NCBI GenBank assembly: GCA_016699125.1
Contig: CP064961.1
Coordinates: 744,001-808,000 of the forward strand
Source: a bacterium
GTDB taxonomy: Bacteria; Babelota; Babeliae; Babelales; Vermiphilaceae
Length of the DNA: 64,000 bases
Reading direction: 5' to 3'
Part shown: piece after piece, positions 16,536-26,242 of the stretch
How positions within the stretch are numbered: position 1 is the stretch's first letter
How the letters are laid out: each line of letters begins with the position of its first letter
The notes under the pieces: generated by a model
The model's input: only the letters and a program-made list of their open reading frames with translations
Database searches by the model: none
What the model was told of the DNA's origin: nothing
Made by a program: the position numbers and the translations under genes

Positions 16536-18136
16536 GAAACTTCCTTTTCAATTGGAGCCAGTCCTATATTCATAGTAAATTGCGGATTATCTTGAGGAGG
16601 TATAGTTGCAAAAAGCTTGGATGATTTTAATTCCCGCTCTAACACTTTTAAAGCCTCGTAATCTTTGACTTTTGCCTTCAAGGTTAAAATACCTTCACCT
16701 ATAGTAATTTTTTCAAGTTCAAAACCAAGCATATCTTTATCAATTTTTTCCGTTAATTCAAGTAAATAATGCAAATATCGAGACTGATTAGCATAGGAAA
16801 AAGCGCCCCACAATTCCTTTTCAGCAGTAATAGCCTGTTGTGCCTGATCTATAATCTCATCAATATTATTTTCTTCACGTGGAATTTTTACAAACTGTTC
16901 CTTTAAAGCTTTGATTACCTCCATTTTTGACTGTTCTATTTCATCGGTTAACTTGTGCACTTGCGTAACATGAACAGTAATCAAAGTTCCCAACAACAAT
17001 AAAGTCAAAAATAGTCCAACGAATAACTGTTTCAACAGTAACATATTATCTTTAATCGCAAATGAATCCTTCAAAAGATTAAAAGACTCATTTACTTTGT
17101 GTGTAGTTGCACTACCAATACTATATAACATATCTGAAGTAGTACTTTCGTTAGAAAGCTGAAGAAATTGATTTGAGCTCATCAAAAAATAATGAACTGG
17201 CATATGTAGAAGCTCATTCAAATAGCTATCAAATCCATCAATTCGAGAGGCAACACCATATAAAATTACCGTATGAACGATCGAATTCGGAAGTTTACTT
17301 TGATAAGAATTAATTGTAAATACAATAGGCTCAATGATCACTTTGATTGCAGACTTGAACGACATAATTTCAGCATCCTGCTCAGCCGCAAAGCCAAAAC
17401 GTATTAATTTTTCAAACAGATCGTGTGGATTATTTCCGCTATTTTCAACAGTTTTTTTAAGCGCAGCACCCAATCCTTGCTGAAGGACACGTACTATTTT
17501 AAATGCATGTTGCGTAATAAAACATATTTTTGTTGAACTCATACCAATATCCAACAAAATAGTATTGCCATTACCATTCTGCTCTGGAAATTGACAATAT
17601 AATCCATAGATTCCAAACAGATCAACCGTAACTGTTTCTGGCGCAATTCCTGCGGCAGCAAGCAATGCCAAATGTGAGGCAATATACGTTTTTTGAACAC
17701 ATGCGGCCATTACTTTTGCACTATTGGTTTGCTGGTCAATATGAGTAATAATAAAATCTATAACTGCATCATTCCTATTAAACGGCAATAAAGATTCAAT
17801 TTCATACTTAATTACGAGCTTTATCTTTTCATAATCTGTAAAAGGAAACACCAGCTCTTTGTAAAACACATGACTACTGTGAATATGGGTACGATACGCG
17901 ACATTACCAAAAAGCTTTTTGATTTCCATCAGTGGTTTAATATGCGGATCGATAGTTTTATCCTGATCATTACCTTCTACAGGAATGGTAACCTGTTTTT
18001 CAATAGTCTGACTTATCCCTTTTGCCCATACAGCCGTAGCAAAAATAAAATGCTTTTGAATATCAATACCAACAATCATTTTTCCAAAAAGTAGGTTGTC
18101 GCCAATCTTTTCCGGTAAAAAAATGTTTTTGATCAT
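16532..18136 (-). CDS. GspL / PilM-PilN-like actin-fold assembly protein
   Basis: A 534-residue inner-membrane platform protein. The cytoplasmic part has the actin-like PilM/GspL fold: a first phosphate-loop-like strand near residue 20 (MIVGIDIQKHFIFATA), LVIKYEIESLLPF near 107 and TILLDIGMSSTKICFI near 190. A single membrane helix lies near residues 368-386 (FVGLFLTLLLLGTLITVH). The periplasmic part is a coiled coil followed by a small ferredoxin-like domain (FELEKITIGEGILTLKAKV), as in PilN or the GspL C-terminus. It joins the cytoplasmic ATPase to the periplasmic frame of a type II secretion or type IV pilus machine. It overlaps both neighbours by 4 bases. Confidence 0.83.
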   Translation of the reverse strand: MIKNIFLPEKIGDNLLFGKMIVGIDIQKHFIFATAVWAKGISQTIEKQVTIPVEGNDQDKTIDPHIKPLMEIKKLFGNVAYRTHIHSSHVFYKELVFPFTDYEKIKLVIKYEIESLLPFNRNDAVIDFIITHIDQQTNSAKVMAACVQKTYIASHLALLAAAGIAPETVTVDLFGIYGLYCQFPEQNGNGNTILLDIGMSSTKICFITQHAFKIVRVLQQGLGAALKKTVENSGNNPHDLFEKLIRFGFAAEQDAEIMSFKSAIKVIIEPIVFTINSYQSKLPNSIVHTVILYGVASRIDGFDSYLNELLHMPVHYFLMSSNQFLQLSNESTTSDMLYSIGSATTHKVNESFNLLKDSFAIKDNMLLLKQLFVGLFLTLLLLGTLITVHVTQVHKLTDEIEQSKMEVIKALKEQFVKIPREENNIDEIIDQAQQAITAEKELWGAFSYANQSRYLHYLLELTEKIDKDMLGFELEKITIGEGILTLKAKVKDYEALKVLERELKSSKLFATIPPQDNPQFTMNIGLAPIEKEVS

Positions 18137-20721
18137 ACCCGTTCTCCTGCGTGCTCAGAGGTACAAAGGGCTGAAAGATCGACTTTTTTTGTCTTCTTTA
18201 ACTTCTGCACCGGAAACTCCTGTTCAACCATGCTTACTTGTAAAGGTATCGGCTTATCTGTCTGCGCAATCTGCTTTTCAAGCTCCTTTGGCTCGGCCGT
18301 TAATACTGGTTTTTCTAATGCCGCTTTTTTTTGAAGCCTTAAGGATTTACGCATACGCTTACGTTTGATAATCACATTGCTATTTACTTTTCCAAAAAAT
18401 GAATCTTCTGCTTGAGTAACAAGTGAATTTTTGGGTTCTTCAAAGAACATTTTATGCACAGGATCCTTACGATCTGAAGCAGAAGCCATCTGACCAAGTG
18501 TCAAATAATACTCATCTGCATGTTTTTGAGTCGCTTTGGTCATCTCAACCTTATCATGAGGATCAACAATACGACAGGTAAGCAGGATAAGCAAATTATC
18601 TTTTTGAACAGCTTTCTGTTTATTTTTAAACAACAACCCAATACCTGGAAGATCACCAAAAAATGGGGTTTTATTCATATCATCATTTGACTGCGCACGA
18701 GCCAGTCCCCCGATTCCCAAAACTTCTCCATCTGCAAGCGTAGTCGAGGTTTTTAACTGCCGCACATTTTTCGTTCCATCATTGACAGAGCTTGAATTGG
18801 TAAAATCATCATATTTTACATTAAGGTTCAACTTGATCATGCCATCCGAATTAACTTGCGCCTCAATTTCAACGCGTAATTCTGCAGCCTGGTCCCCTTG
18901 CGCAGTTTGAGTTGTACTGCCCACAATGGTTGACGTTACCACACGTCTTGTTTGCCCAAGTGAAACGATAGCCGGGGTTTTATTGGTAACTGTTAAAAAT
19001 GGATTTGCAATTGTATTGGTATTTGCAACCGTTTGTAATGCCTGAAAAACACCCCACACATTATAAAGATCTGATCCTAATGATAGAATAGTATTACCCG
19101 AAGCTGCACCCTGCACAAGTTGAAGCAGGTTTCCCAATAGTCTTGTCACCCCATTTGATTCTTGAAAGTTCTCAACAATACCTTTGTTTTGAAACAGGCC
19201 AGAAGTCTGGAACTTAATATTTTGTCCAAGCAATGATGAATTACCCTCTTTACTTCTTATTTGCGCACCGATCGACTTTGTATCTTTAATAACAACACTT
19301 AAAATGAGCATTTCAACTTCCACCTGCACAGGCGGAGCATCAAGCTTTTCTAAAATCTCAACTGCAGTCATATAATCTTCAAACTTACCTTTAATCACCA
19401 GCCTATTTGTCTCTTTTTCTGGAACAAATAAAATCGGCTTCATATACTGATCTTTACCCCGTGTTCCACCAAATTTACCTGCTTCAGTATCTTTGCCAAA
19501 CTGAGTCACATTATTCATGATATCAGCGATAGTATTTGCATCAGCATATTTCAGCTGATATACAAAAAATGCGGCATACGGTTGACTAAGCTCTGTATCA
19601 ATATATTTTGTAATAAACTCTTCTACTTTTTTTGTTGCATCGTAAGGCCCAATCAAAATAAGCGCATTTCGACGTGGCTCGACAATCATCTTAAGATTTT
19701 CCGGGAAATAACTACTTGTTGGCTGCTTCCTTTGAGTCGGAGGAGCAAACCTGTTTTGATTATTTTTTTCATCACCAGTAATCGTATCATACAGCTCTTT
19801 CACCGTTCTGGCGTCAGCCTGTTTTAACTGAAGCAACGACATAGTCTGAGGCACTGCCGCCTTATCCACCTCTTTAATGATCTCCATTAATTTTTTAATA
19901 TTGTAAGCACGATCAGTTAAAATGAATGCCTTCTGCTCTTGCAAAATAATGAACATTGATGCACTACTTCTTAACGCATCAACCATCGTTTTAATTGTTT
20001 CCATGCTGCTATTTTCAATAAAATAGACAAATCTGATCAGCTCATCTGAATCAGGAAGTTCAGTATAAGCAGAACCGATAAAAGATGGCATCGGCATCTT
20101 ACGCGCAGACTCTAAATTGGTAATACGATAGGTGCGAGGCAAAGCATGTTTGACTACAGAAAGTCCCGCAATCTGCATGAAGGTAACAAAGAGCTCCCAC
20201 GCTTGCGTTCTTGTCAAAGGATGTTGTGTTTTAAAGGTTAACTTATTGCCCTTAATAGCCCGTGCACCTTTTAATAAAGGTTCTATTGCATCGTCACTTA
20301 AAAAACTAATATCAAAAATTAACTCAACCTGTTTAACCAAATTAATTAAGTCAGCATTTTCAAAATTAAATTCGATAAACTCTTCAGCATCAGCTTCAGC
20401 CTCTTCTGGTGCATCTGAGCCCTTATCGTCAAGGTTCTTCATAATTGCCACCATTGATCGATCTTCTACCTCCGTTTTTGCCGGTTGGTCAAACTCTTTT
20501 TCAAGATGATCGGCCGCCACTGGCACCTCTTGCGCAGCATTTGCAGCAAGCATAATCTTTGGTGGCAGATCGTATGCAGTTTCTACTAATGATTCTGTTT
20601 GATTGTTGAATGCAATAATATCCTTTTTTGAAAAGCTCCTTTTTTGCTTGGCAATCACTGCAATTTGCAAAAAGCAACAAAAAAACGCACTTAATAAAAC
20701 ATATGTGTTATATCTTTTCAT
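18133..20721 (-). CDS. gspD: Type II secretion secretin GspD-like
   Basis: An 862-residue secretin that forms the outer-membrane channel. It has a signal peptide (YVLLSAFFCCFLQIAVIA) and an acidic linker. An N0 domain starts IEFNFENADLINLVKQVE, followed by several N1-N3 repeats (SSMETIKTMVDALRS, LKQADARTVKELYDTI, LKYADANTIADIMNNV). The secretin core begins VEVEMLILSVVIKDTKSIG and includes FLTVTNKTPAIVSLGQT, TTLADGEVLGIGGL and the signature FFGDLPGIGLLFKN. A charged C-terminal tail of ~130 residues follows. It lies directly between the GspC-like gene (14-base overlap) and the GspL-like gene (4-base overlap). This position and its longer N-region make it the better candidate for the main GspD. 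Confidence 0.92.
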   Translation of the reverse strand: MKRYNTYVLLSAFFCCFLQIAVIAKQKRSFSKKDIIAFNNQTESLVETAYDLPPKIMLAANAAQEVPVAADHLEKEFDQPAKTEVEDRSMVAIMKNLDDKGSDAPEEAEADAEEFIEFNFENADLINLVKQVELIFDISFLSDDAIEPLLKGARAIKGNKLTFKTQHPLTRTQAWELFVTFMQIAGLSVVKHALPRTYRITNLESARKMPMPSFIGSAYTELPDSDELIRFVYFIENSSMETIKTMVDALRSSASMFIILQEQKAFILTDRAYNIKKLMEIIKEVDKAAVPQTMSLLQLKQADARTVKELYDTITGDEKNNQNRFAPPTQRKQPTSSYFPENLKMIVEPRRNALILIGPYDATKKVEEFITKYIDTELSQPYAAFFVYQLKYADANTIADIMNNVTQFGKDTEAGKFGGTRGKDQYMKPILFVPEKETNRLVIKGKFEDYMTAVEILEKLDAPPVQVEVEMLILSVVIKDTKSIGAQIRSKEGNSSLLGQNIKFQTSGLFQNKGIVENFQESNGVTRLLGNLLQLVQGAASGNTILSLGSDLYNVWGVFQALQTVANTNTIANPFLTVTNKTPAIVSLGQTRRVVTSTIVGSTTQTAQGDQAAELRVEIEAQVNSDGMIKLNLNVKYDDFTNSSSVNDGTKNVRQLKTSTTLADGEVLGIGGLARAQSNDDMNKTPFFGDLPGIGLLFKNKQKAVQKDNLLILLTCRIVDPHDKVEMTKATQKHADEYYLTLGQMASASDRKDPVHKMFFEEPKNSLVTQAEDSFFGKVNSNVIIKRKRMRKSLRLQKKAALEKPVLTAEPKELEKQIAQTDKPIPLQVSMVEQEFPVQKLKKTKKVDLSALCTSEHAGERV

Positions 20722-21883
20722 CTTCAGCTTTCTTCAAATGTTCGGGTGACTCAGCGTGCGTTACCATGTTATGCATCTCTCGTTTACGTACAACATCTTT
20801 CATCTGCGCAAACATATCATCACTATCATATCCATTATCATAATCTAAATCATCAGAAAAAGGTTGTTGCACAGATGGATAATCTATCTGCAGATTATTC
20901 TGATTCGACGCAGCACCAGGTAACTGTTGTGTTGGTTTGGTACTTTTAATCGTAACTTTTTCCTGTTTCATCTCTTCTATTTCATAAAAAAACTGTCCCA
21001 ACCTACCATTTCTTAAAAACTTTACTTCAACAACACCAGGCAGATTCATTTTAATAATAGTATTATAAATAGTAACACGATTTTGAATCGTCGTTGCCGG
21101 AACTTCTTGAATCTCAGTCACAATGTCTCCCGCTATAAACCCAAGCGCAGCACCCAGTGAATCTTGTGAAATGGAACCAATTCTCATACCAACTGGCTCA
21201 CCTTTTTGATAAGCCGTCGTTAAGTTGAGCATTTCAATAAAATGGGGCAGATTTTCAACACGCTTTAAAAACGGAAATGAAGCAATATGAAAATGTGTTC
21301 CGTCCTTTCTGGTAATACTCGTATGCCAATCATTAATCTGAGCAAATGCGGGATCAGTTTTTGCGTCCTGTTCACGTAGATAAAGCACTTCCTGTTGCCC
21401 ATTATTACGTAATAATATTATTTTATTACTAAAAATTCGTATTAACTGTGCATCTTGCACCGTATCACCTACCTTGAACGTTCCTTCCTGGTTTGTTTTA
21501 TTGTCAGCAATCATAGCATTGCTTTTCGTATCATCCGTACTTACAATAATCCCCCTGAGGGTGATGTTCAAAGGTTCCAAAAAAGTAAGTTTTGGTTGTT
21601 CAGGCGGCATCACTCTTTGTGGCATTGGTGGCTCTGGGGGCAGCTCTACCTTTTCAGGCTTTGGTTTTTGAGGAACCTGCTTTTTAAATGTTCCAAAAAG
21701 GTCATGTTCATAAATATGCCTGATATTAATAGCAATCTGCTGCTCCTTTTTTGGTGCACTATATAAAATAGGCTCAATATCTTTCCGTTCTGGTACACGT
21801 ACCCTAATAAAATATGTCATAGCAAACGTGAGCATACACAGAAGTAACAAACTGCTATTTACCAACCAAAACGGACGACTCAT
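20708..21883 (-). CDS. gspC: GspC-like inner-membrane protein with HR and PDZ domains
   Basis: A 391-residue bitopic protein. There is one N-terminal membrane helix (LVNSSLLLLCMLTFAMTYFI) and a proline-rich linker (PPEPPMPQRVMPP). The homology region follows near residues 105-170 (LNITLRGIIVSTDD...FKVGDTVQDAQLIRIF), then a PDZ-like domain near 230-300 (MRIGSISQDSLGAALGFIAGD). In type II secretion GspC links the inner-membrane platform to the secretin, and the PDZ domain contributes to substrate choice. A ~90-residue acidic tail after the PDZ is unusual. It is the first gene of the overlapping four-gene run; no GspE/F/G genes are seen here. Confidence 0.85.
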   Translation of the reverse strand: MSRPFWLVNSSLLLLCMLTFAMTYFIRVRVPERKDIEPILYSAPKKEQQIAINIRHIYEHDLFGTFKKQVPQKPKPEKVELPPEPPMPQRVMPPEQPKLTFLEPLNITLRGIIVSTDDTKSNAMIADNKTNQEGTFKVGDTVQDAQLIRIFSNKIILLRNNGQQEVLYLREQDAKTDPAFAQINDWHTSITRKDGTHFHIASFPFLKRVENLPHFIEMLNLTTAYQKGEPVGMRIGSISQDSLGAALGFIAGDIVTEIQEVPATTIQNRVTIYNTIIKMNLPGVVEVKFLRNGRLGQFFYEIEEMKQEKVTIKSTKPTQQLPGAASNQNNLQIDYPSVQQPFSDDLDYDNGYDSDDMFAQMKDVVRKREMHNMVTHAESPEHLKKAEDEKI

Positions 21884-21969
21884 ACAACATCCTCATATAT
21901 TTCTTGTACAAACTACTGTTCTTCAGTTTCATCTGTCAATAATCGATTCATGAAACTAAAGTATCACTA

Positions 21970-22965
21970 TCATGGAACTGGAATGGTACTCACGATCTTT
22001 TTTATCAAACCATCCTGTGTCACCCCATCAGTTTCTGCATGATAGGTTAATGCAATTCTGTGTCGCAATACTGCCGGCACAGCCGATTTTACATCGTCTG
22101 GCGTTACAAAATGACGACCCTTTAAAAATGCCTGGGCTTTTGCTGCTTGAAACAGTGACAAGGTTGCGCGTGGAGAAACTCCATATTGAATGTAATCGGC
22201 AATCTCATGCAGTTTGTAATCTATCGGAGTTCTGGTTGCATAAATCAGATTAACAATATAATCGATAATCTTTTCATCGCAATACACCGCTTGCACAAGT
22301 GCATGTGCTCGCAAGATATCATCTTTATGCAAAATTTCACTCGCAACCTGCGGCCGGTTCGAACGCTTGACTATCTCCTTCTCTTCCTGCACTGACGGAT
22401 ATTTTACCGTAAGCTTGAACATGAAACGATCAAGTTGGGCTTCCGGAAGTTGATAGGTACCTTCCTGTTCAACCGGATTCTGGGTTGCAAAAACCAGAAA
22501 TGGCGCGTCTAGCTTGAATGTATGCGAACCGATCGTGACCTGTCGCTCTTGCATTGCTTCAAGGAGCGCTGCTTGTACTTTTGAAGGAGCACGGTTAATC
22601 TCATCGGCTAAAATAAGGTTTGCAAAAATAGGTCCTTTACGCGTCTCAAAATCATGGGTCTTTTGATTAAAAATAAGGCTACCGATAAGATCCGAAGGCA
22701 ACAGATCGGGTGTAAACTGAATGCGTTTAAAATCAAGCCCAAGCGCACATGCTACTGCTTTGACCATCGTCGTTTTTGCAACACCTGGCACACCCTCAAG
22801 CAAAATATGCCCGTCAGATAACAATGCCATGATGACTTCTTGTACAATCATGGTTTGACCAACAATTACTTTGCTGACTTCCAACGCAAGTCCTTGAAAT
22901 CGCTGACTTTCCTCTTTTATCTGATCAATTGTCGTCGCGCTTGGTAGTTCATTTTGTACCATCAT
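21970..22965 (-). CDS. MoxR-family AAA+ ATPase
   Basis: A MoxR/RavA-class AAA+ ATPase, typically a chaperone-like factor that inserts metal or matures partner proteins containing vWA domains. Walker A is [13 protein letters not shown] near residues 60-72, Walker [22 protein letters not shown] near 125-145, and sensor 1 [20 protein letters not shown] near 170-190. The length, 331 residues, is usual. It lies 86 bases upstream of the Gsp-type operon on the same strand, and AAAGG precedes the start. The usual DUF58 and vWA partner genes are absent from the window, so its client is unknown. A link to the secretion system is only suggested by position. Confidence 0.92.
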   Translation of the reverse strand: MMVQNELPSATTIDQIKEESQRFQGLALEVSKVIVGQTMIVQEVIMALLSDGHILLEGVPGVAKTTMVKAVACALGLDFKRIQFTPDLLPSDLIGSLIFNQKTHDFETRKGPIFANLILADEINRAPSKVQAALLEAMQERQVTIGSHTFKLDAPFLVFATQNPVEQEGTYQLPEAQLDRFMFKLTVKYPSVQEEKEIVKRSNRPQVASEILHKDDILRAHALVQAVYCDEKIIDYIVNLIYATRTPIDYKLHEIADYIQYGVSPRATLSLFQAAKAQAFLKGRHFVTPDDVKSAVPAVLRHRIALTYHAETDGVTQDGLIKKIVSTIPVP

Positions 22966-23073
22966 ACATAAAACCTTTTAAAAAAAGTTCACAAGTTTGT
23001 GTTTTATTGTAATCTATTCCCTATAGGATGACAATCCGATAAAAATTATTAACTGTTTGGAAAGGGGATTGTA

Positions 23074-23601
23074 ATGATTATTTCTGGAAAAGAAATTTAT
23101 AAAAGGCTGGGAAAGACCATTTTTATTGAGCCTTTTCACCTGGAACAGCTCAACCCAAATAGTTATAATTTGCGACTCCACAACGAACTGATGATATACA
23201 ATGAACCGGTACTTGATATGAAAAGCCAACATCAGTACAGCAAACTGACCATTCCAGCAGAGGGCATGGTACTCGAACCAGGCAAACTCTATCTTGCACG
23301 TACCGTTGAATACACCAAAACCCTCGAAGCAGTGCCAATGCTTGAAGGCAGATCCTCAATCGGTCGACTTGGCCTTTTCATTCATATTACTGCCGGATTT
23401 GGCGATGTAGGCTTTGCAGGGTTCTGGACACTTGAAATGTTTTGCGTACAACCGATCCGAGTCTATGCAGGGGTTGAGATCTGTCAGATCTTTTATCATA
23501 CTCTTGAGGGAAATTTTGATCTGTACCGCAGCAACAAGTATCAGAATAATAATGGCATTCAACCGAGTATGTTGTACAAAGATTTTGAAAAACAGATCTA
23601 A
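23074..23601 (+). CDS. dcd: dCTP deaminase family protein
   Basis: Converts dCTP to dUTP (in bifunctional forms directly to dUMP), feeding thymidylate synthesis. The 175-residue trimeric dUTPase-fold protein has the conserved N-terminus MIISGKEIYKRL, the substrate loop EGRSSIGRLGLFIHITAGF, and GDVGFAGFWTLEM with the catalytic glutamate. SYNLRL and Q..RNNN-like residues near the C-terminus contact the triphosphate. It is slightly shorter than E. coli Dcd (193 residues). The GFAGFWTLE variant is common outside Proteobacteria. Which of the two activities it has cannot be decided by eye. AAGGGG precedes the ATG. Confidence 0.88.
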   Translation: MIISGKEIYKRLGKTIFIEPFHLEQLNPNSYNLRLHNELMIYNEPVLDMKSQHQYSKLTIPAEGMVLEPGKLYLARTVEYTKTLEAVPMLEGRSSIGRLGLFIHITAGFGDVGFAGFWTLEMFCVQPIRVYAGVEICQIFYHTLEGNFDLYRSNKYQNNNGIQPSMLYKDFEKQI

Positions 23602-23698
23602 CAAGGGACTATTCACTGCTTCATTTCTTAAATCCTTGTCCTTGTATTTTAATTATTGGTAAGATTTTATTGAAAATTAAAATCAAGAAGCGTGTTAT

Positions 23699-26242
23699 AT
23701 GTTTTTTTTGTATATAAGTTTGATAGTGTACTTTGTTACCATTCCATTTTTTGCATCACCTTTTTTCAATCTTTTTAAACCTCACAAGAACGATTGGACC
23801 GCGGAACGAAATAACTTTAAAAAACTGACTGCCGACCTGAACAATTTTGAAAAACAGTGCAATGATTGGTTAATACAGCGTTCTCCAGAAAATTTAAAAA
23901 TTATTGAAGCCTTTTTGGATTACCTTGATTTGGGAAATCAGAACCTACTTGAAAATAAGCCTGAACGATATGAAAAAATCAAGACGCTTACCGATACCAT
24001 GCGTAATCGTTTATTTCAGGAAGGCAGCACGGTTTATTTACAACAGCTGAATGGTTATTTGAACGGTTTAGATGAATTTTTAAAGAAAGAATTTCCTGAG
24101 TTGCCACACATAAATTCATATGGTCTGGCGACAGTTGAAACGTTGATTAAAAAAGAGCAAGAACGCGTGAAAGGCGAATTTGGGAATTTGATTCAACAGA
24201 AAAAATTTGTTCATACAGAATTATTGAATATTACAAGTAAAATTGAAACTCAGACTTTAAGGCGTAATGAGTTACTTGCACAGCAGAAACAAGTTCAGCA
24301 GAAGCAAAAAACCTTACAATCACTTGAAAATATTAAAGAGGACAAAGACTTAAATGAACAGAAAGAAAAAGAAAATAAAAAGACAGTAGAACAATCCAGT
24401 GAATACGCTAAATTGAAAGAAATATTATCTACAATTGAACCTCTTAAAAATAGTATGATTAAATGGAATTCTGATTTTATTCGTGATGAAATACTGGAAG
24501 CAGACATAGAGAATCAATTGAATGAAATACTAACGGGATTATCAGAAATCATAAGTGGTTTTAAGAAAGATATAAACTCTTTTAAAAATATACGTCAAAA
24601 AATATTATCAAATGGATCTGAAACAGAATCATTTAAGACCAAGGAATTGGAAAAACTGAAAAACATAATACAACTTAAAATAAAAGAAAAAGAAGAAGCA
24701 ATTAGGACCCATGCCAGCGAAACAGATAAACTTACTCCAGCTAATCTGACACAACTTAAAAAATTAACGCAAGAAGACGTAACGCTTGGTTTTCGAATAG
24801 ATGAGCTTGAAAAAGAGCTTGAAAAAAAGCAAACTGAATTTCAGAAGCAAAACGAAGAATATTTACGGCTGCAAGGTTTATTAACGAAAATGCCACAGGA
24901 TACGGATTATATAAATATAACAAACGATGACCAAGTAATTAGGGCCCACAACACTTATTTTCAAAACACTTTTAAAGAGTCAATACAATTTTACTCTACC
25001 TTATCATTGCATATTTTTCTTGTTCGATGGGCTTTATACAAATGTGTAAGACTGCCAAAATTTAACACAGAAAAAGGCAAAAATCCACTCGGCACACTGC
25101 AGTTTAATAAAAGTATTACAAGACAGTTAAAAGAGGTCAAAGCAGATGCAGAAAAATGGGTAAATACATTGATAAGCAAACCAGTACATAAAACAGTAAT
25201 GGGAGAGGTCACAAATGTAATAGATTATTATTACGATCCTGGCGAAAACCTCAAAAAAGAATTTGCTGAACTCAAAGAGAATATCTTTGGCAGTATAAAT
25301 TCAATCATTGGGCAAATTAACAAAAAAATAGACCCCTTACCTTTATTGATTCAGAACAGCATACTATCATTTAATAATGATTTTAAACAGTTGAATGCTT
25401 GGTTTAATCGCACCGAGCATTTTGAACAAATCGATAAGCCTGCCAAAAATGCAATTGTACAACCTGATACTGTATCAAAGTTACAACAAGAATGCATTGA
25501 GTCTTTTTTGAAAAATATGGTTGATTTTATTAAGGTTGAATTACAAAAAGAACTAAAGGCAAAAAATAAACAGTTACAAGAAGAACTGAAAGCCTTATCA
25601 GTTAACAGTCAAACAGAAAATCCATTGATCAAAAGTGATCAGGATTTTTTGAAAGAAATCGATCCCTATCAACAGAATCTTATTATGATCATGTATTTTC
25701 AGACAGAAATTTTGGAACAATATAAGGCTTTTTTTGCTAAGGACGCAGACAAAAACTCAGTTTTTAATCAAACTCACACAAAATTAATGCAACTTGGCTT
25801 AGAATCAAGATCAATACAGCGTGGAATCGTAATTTCATATTTAAACTATTTTGCCAAACCATTAACACCAGATGAGATGCCAAAGCCAAAAAACACTACA
25901 CCAGAACATCAACCAGTTTTAAAACACATAGAACAGATCGCCAAAGACATAGCCTTATGGCAGGGAATAGACTGTTTTAAAAACATTTTTCCGTGGATAT
26001 GCGATGAAATTGTTAATAATACAAATAATACTAAAAAGTCACTTGTAAACCAACAGCAGATCAATCTGGCTGAGTTACAATTAAAAGCTCATCTTGAAAG
26101 TGCACGGAGCCGTATCAATAAGCTGCAAGGTAAATCTGACAATAAGTTGTTTCAAAAATTTAATGAACTATTATTGCAAAAAGAAGAATGGCAAAAAACA
26201 ACAGATACATGCAAACAAAAAAGGACGGAAGAGGTACAATGA
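23699..26242 (+). CDS. Giant exported coiled-coil protein (first of a tandem pair)
   Basis: An 847-residue protein, unrecognised. Residues 1-22 (MFFLYISLIVYFVTIPFFAS) form a signal peptide or anchor. Nearly all the rest is helical and charged, with long coiled-coil stretches near residues 155-245 (RNELLAQQKQVQQKQK, NEQKEKENKKTVEQ) and 340-400. A helical middle carries scattered aromatic residues. No enzymatic motif is visible. Its stop overlaps the ATG of the next gene (ATGA at 26239-26242), so the two are translated together, and they share size, helical composition and export signal. They may form a filament, a spacer or a host-contact structure; this is speculation. Confidence 0.78.
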   Translation: MFFLYISLIVYFVTIPFFASPFFNLFKPHKNDWTAERNNFKKLTADLNNFEKQCNDWLIQRSPENLKIIEAFLDYLDLGNQNLLENKPERYEKIKTLTDTMRNRLFQEGSTVYLQQLNGYLNGLDEFLKKEFPELPHINSYGLATVETLIKKEQERVKGEFGNLIQQKKFVHTELLNITSKIETQTLRRNELLAQQKQVQQKQKTLQSLENIKEDKDLNEQKEKENKKTVEQSSEYAKLKEILSTIEPLKNSMIKWNSDFIRDEILEADIENQLNEILTGLSEIISGFKKDINSFKNIRQKILSNGSETESFKTKELEKLKNIIQLKIKEKEEAIRTHASETDKLTPANLTQLKKLTQEDVTLGFRIDELEKELEKKQTEFQKQNEEYLRLQGLLTKMPQDTDYINITNDDQVIRAHNTYFQNTFKESIQFYSTLSLHIFLVRWALYKCVRLPKFNTEKGKNPLGTLQFNKSITRQLKEVKADAEKWVNTLISKPVHKTVMGEVTNVIDYYYDPGENLKKEFAELKENIFGSINSIIGQINKKIDPLPLLIQNSILSFNNDFKQLNAWFNRTEHFEQIDKPAKNAIVQPDTVSKLQQECIESFLKNMVDFIKVELQKELKAKNKQLQEELKALSVNSQTENPLIKSDQDFLKEIDPYQQNLIMIMYFQTEILEQYKAFFAKDADKNSVFNQTHTKLMQLGLESRSIQRGIVISYLNYFAKPLTPDEMPKPKNTTPEHQPVLKHIEQIAKDIALWQGIDCFKNIFPWICDEIVNNTNNTKKSLVNQQQINLAELQLKAHLESARSRINKLQGKSDNKLFQKFNELLLQKEEWQKTTDTCKQKRTEEVQ

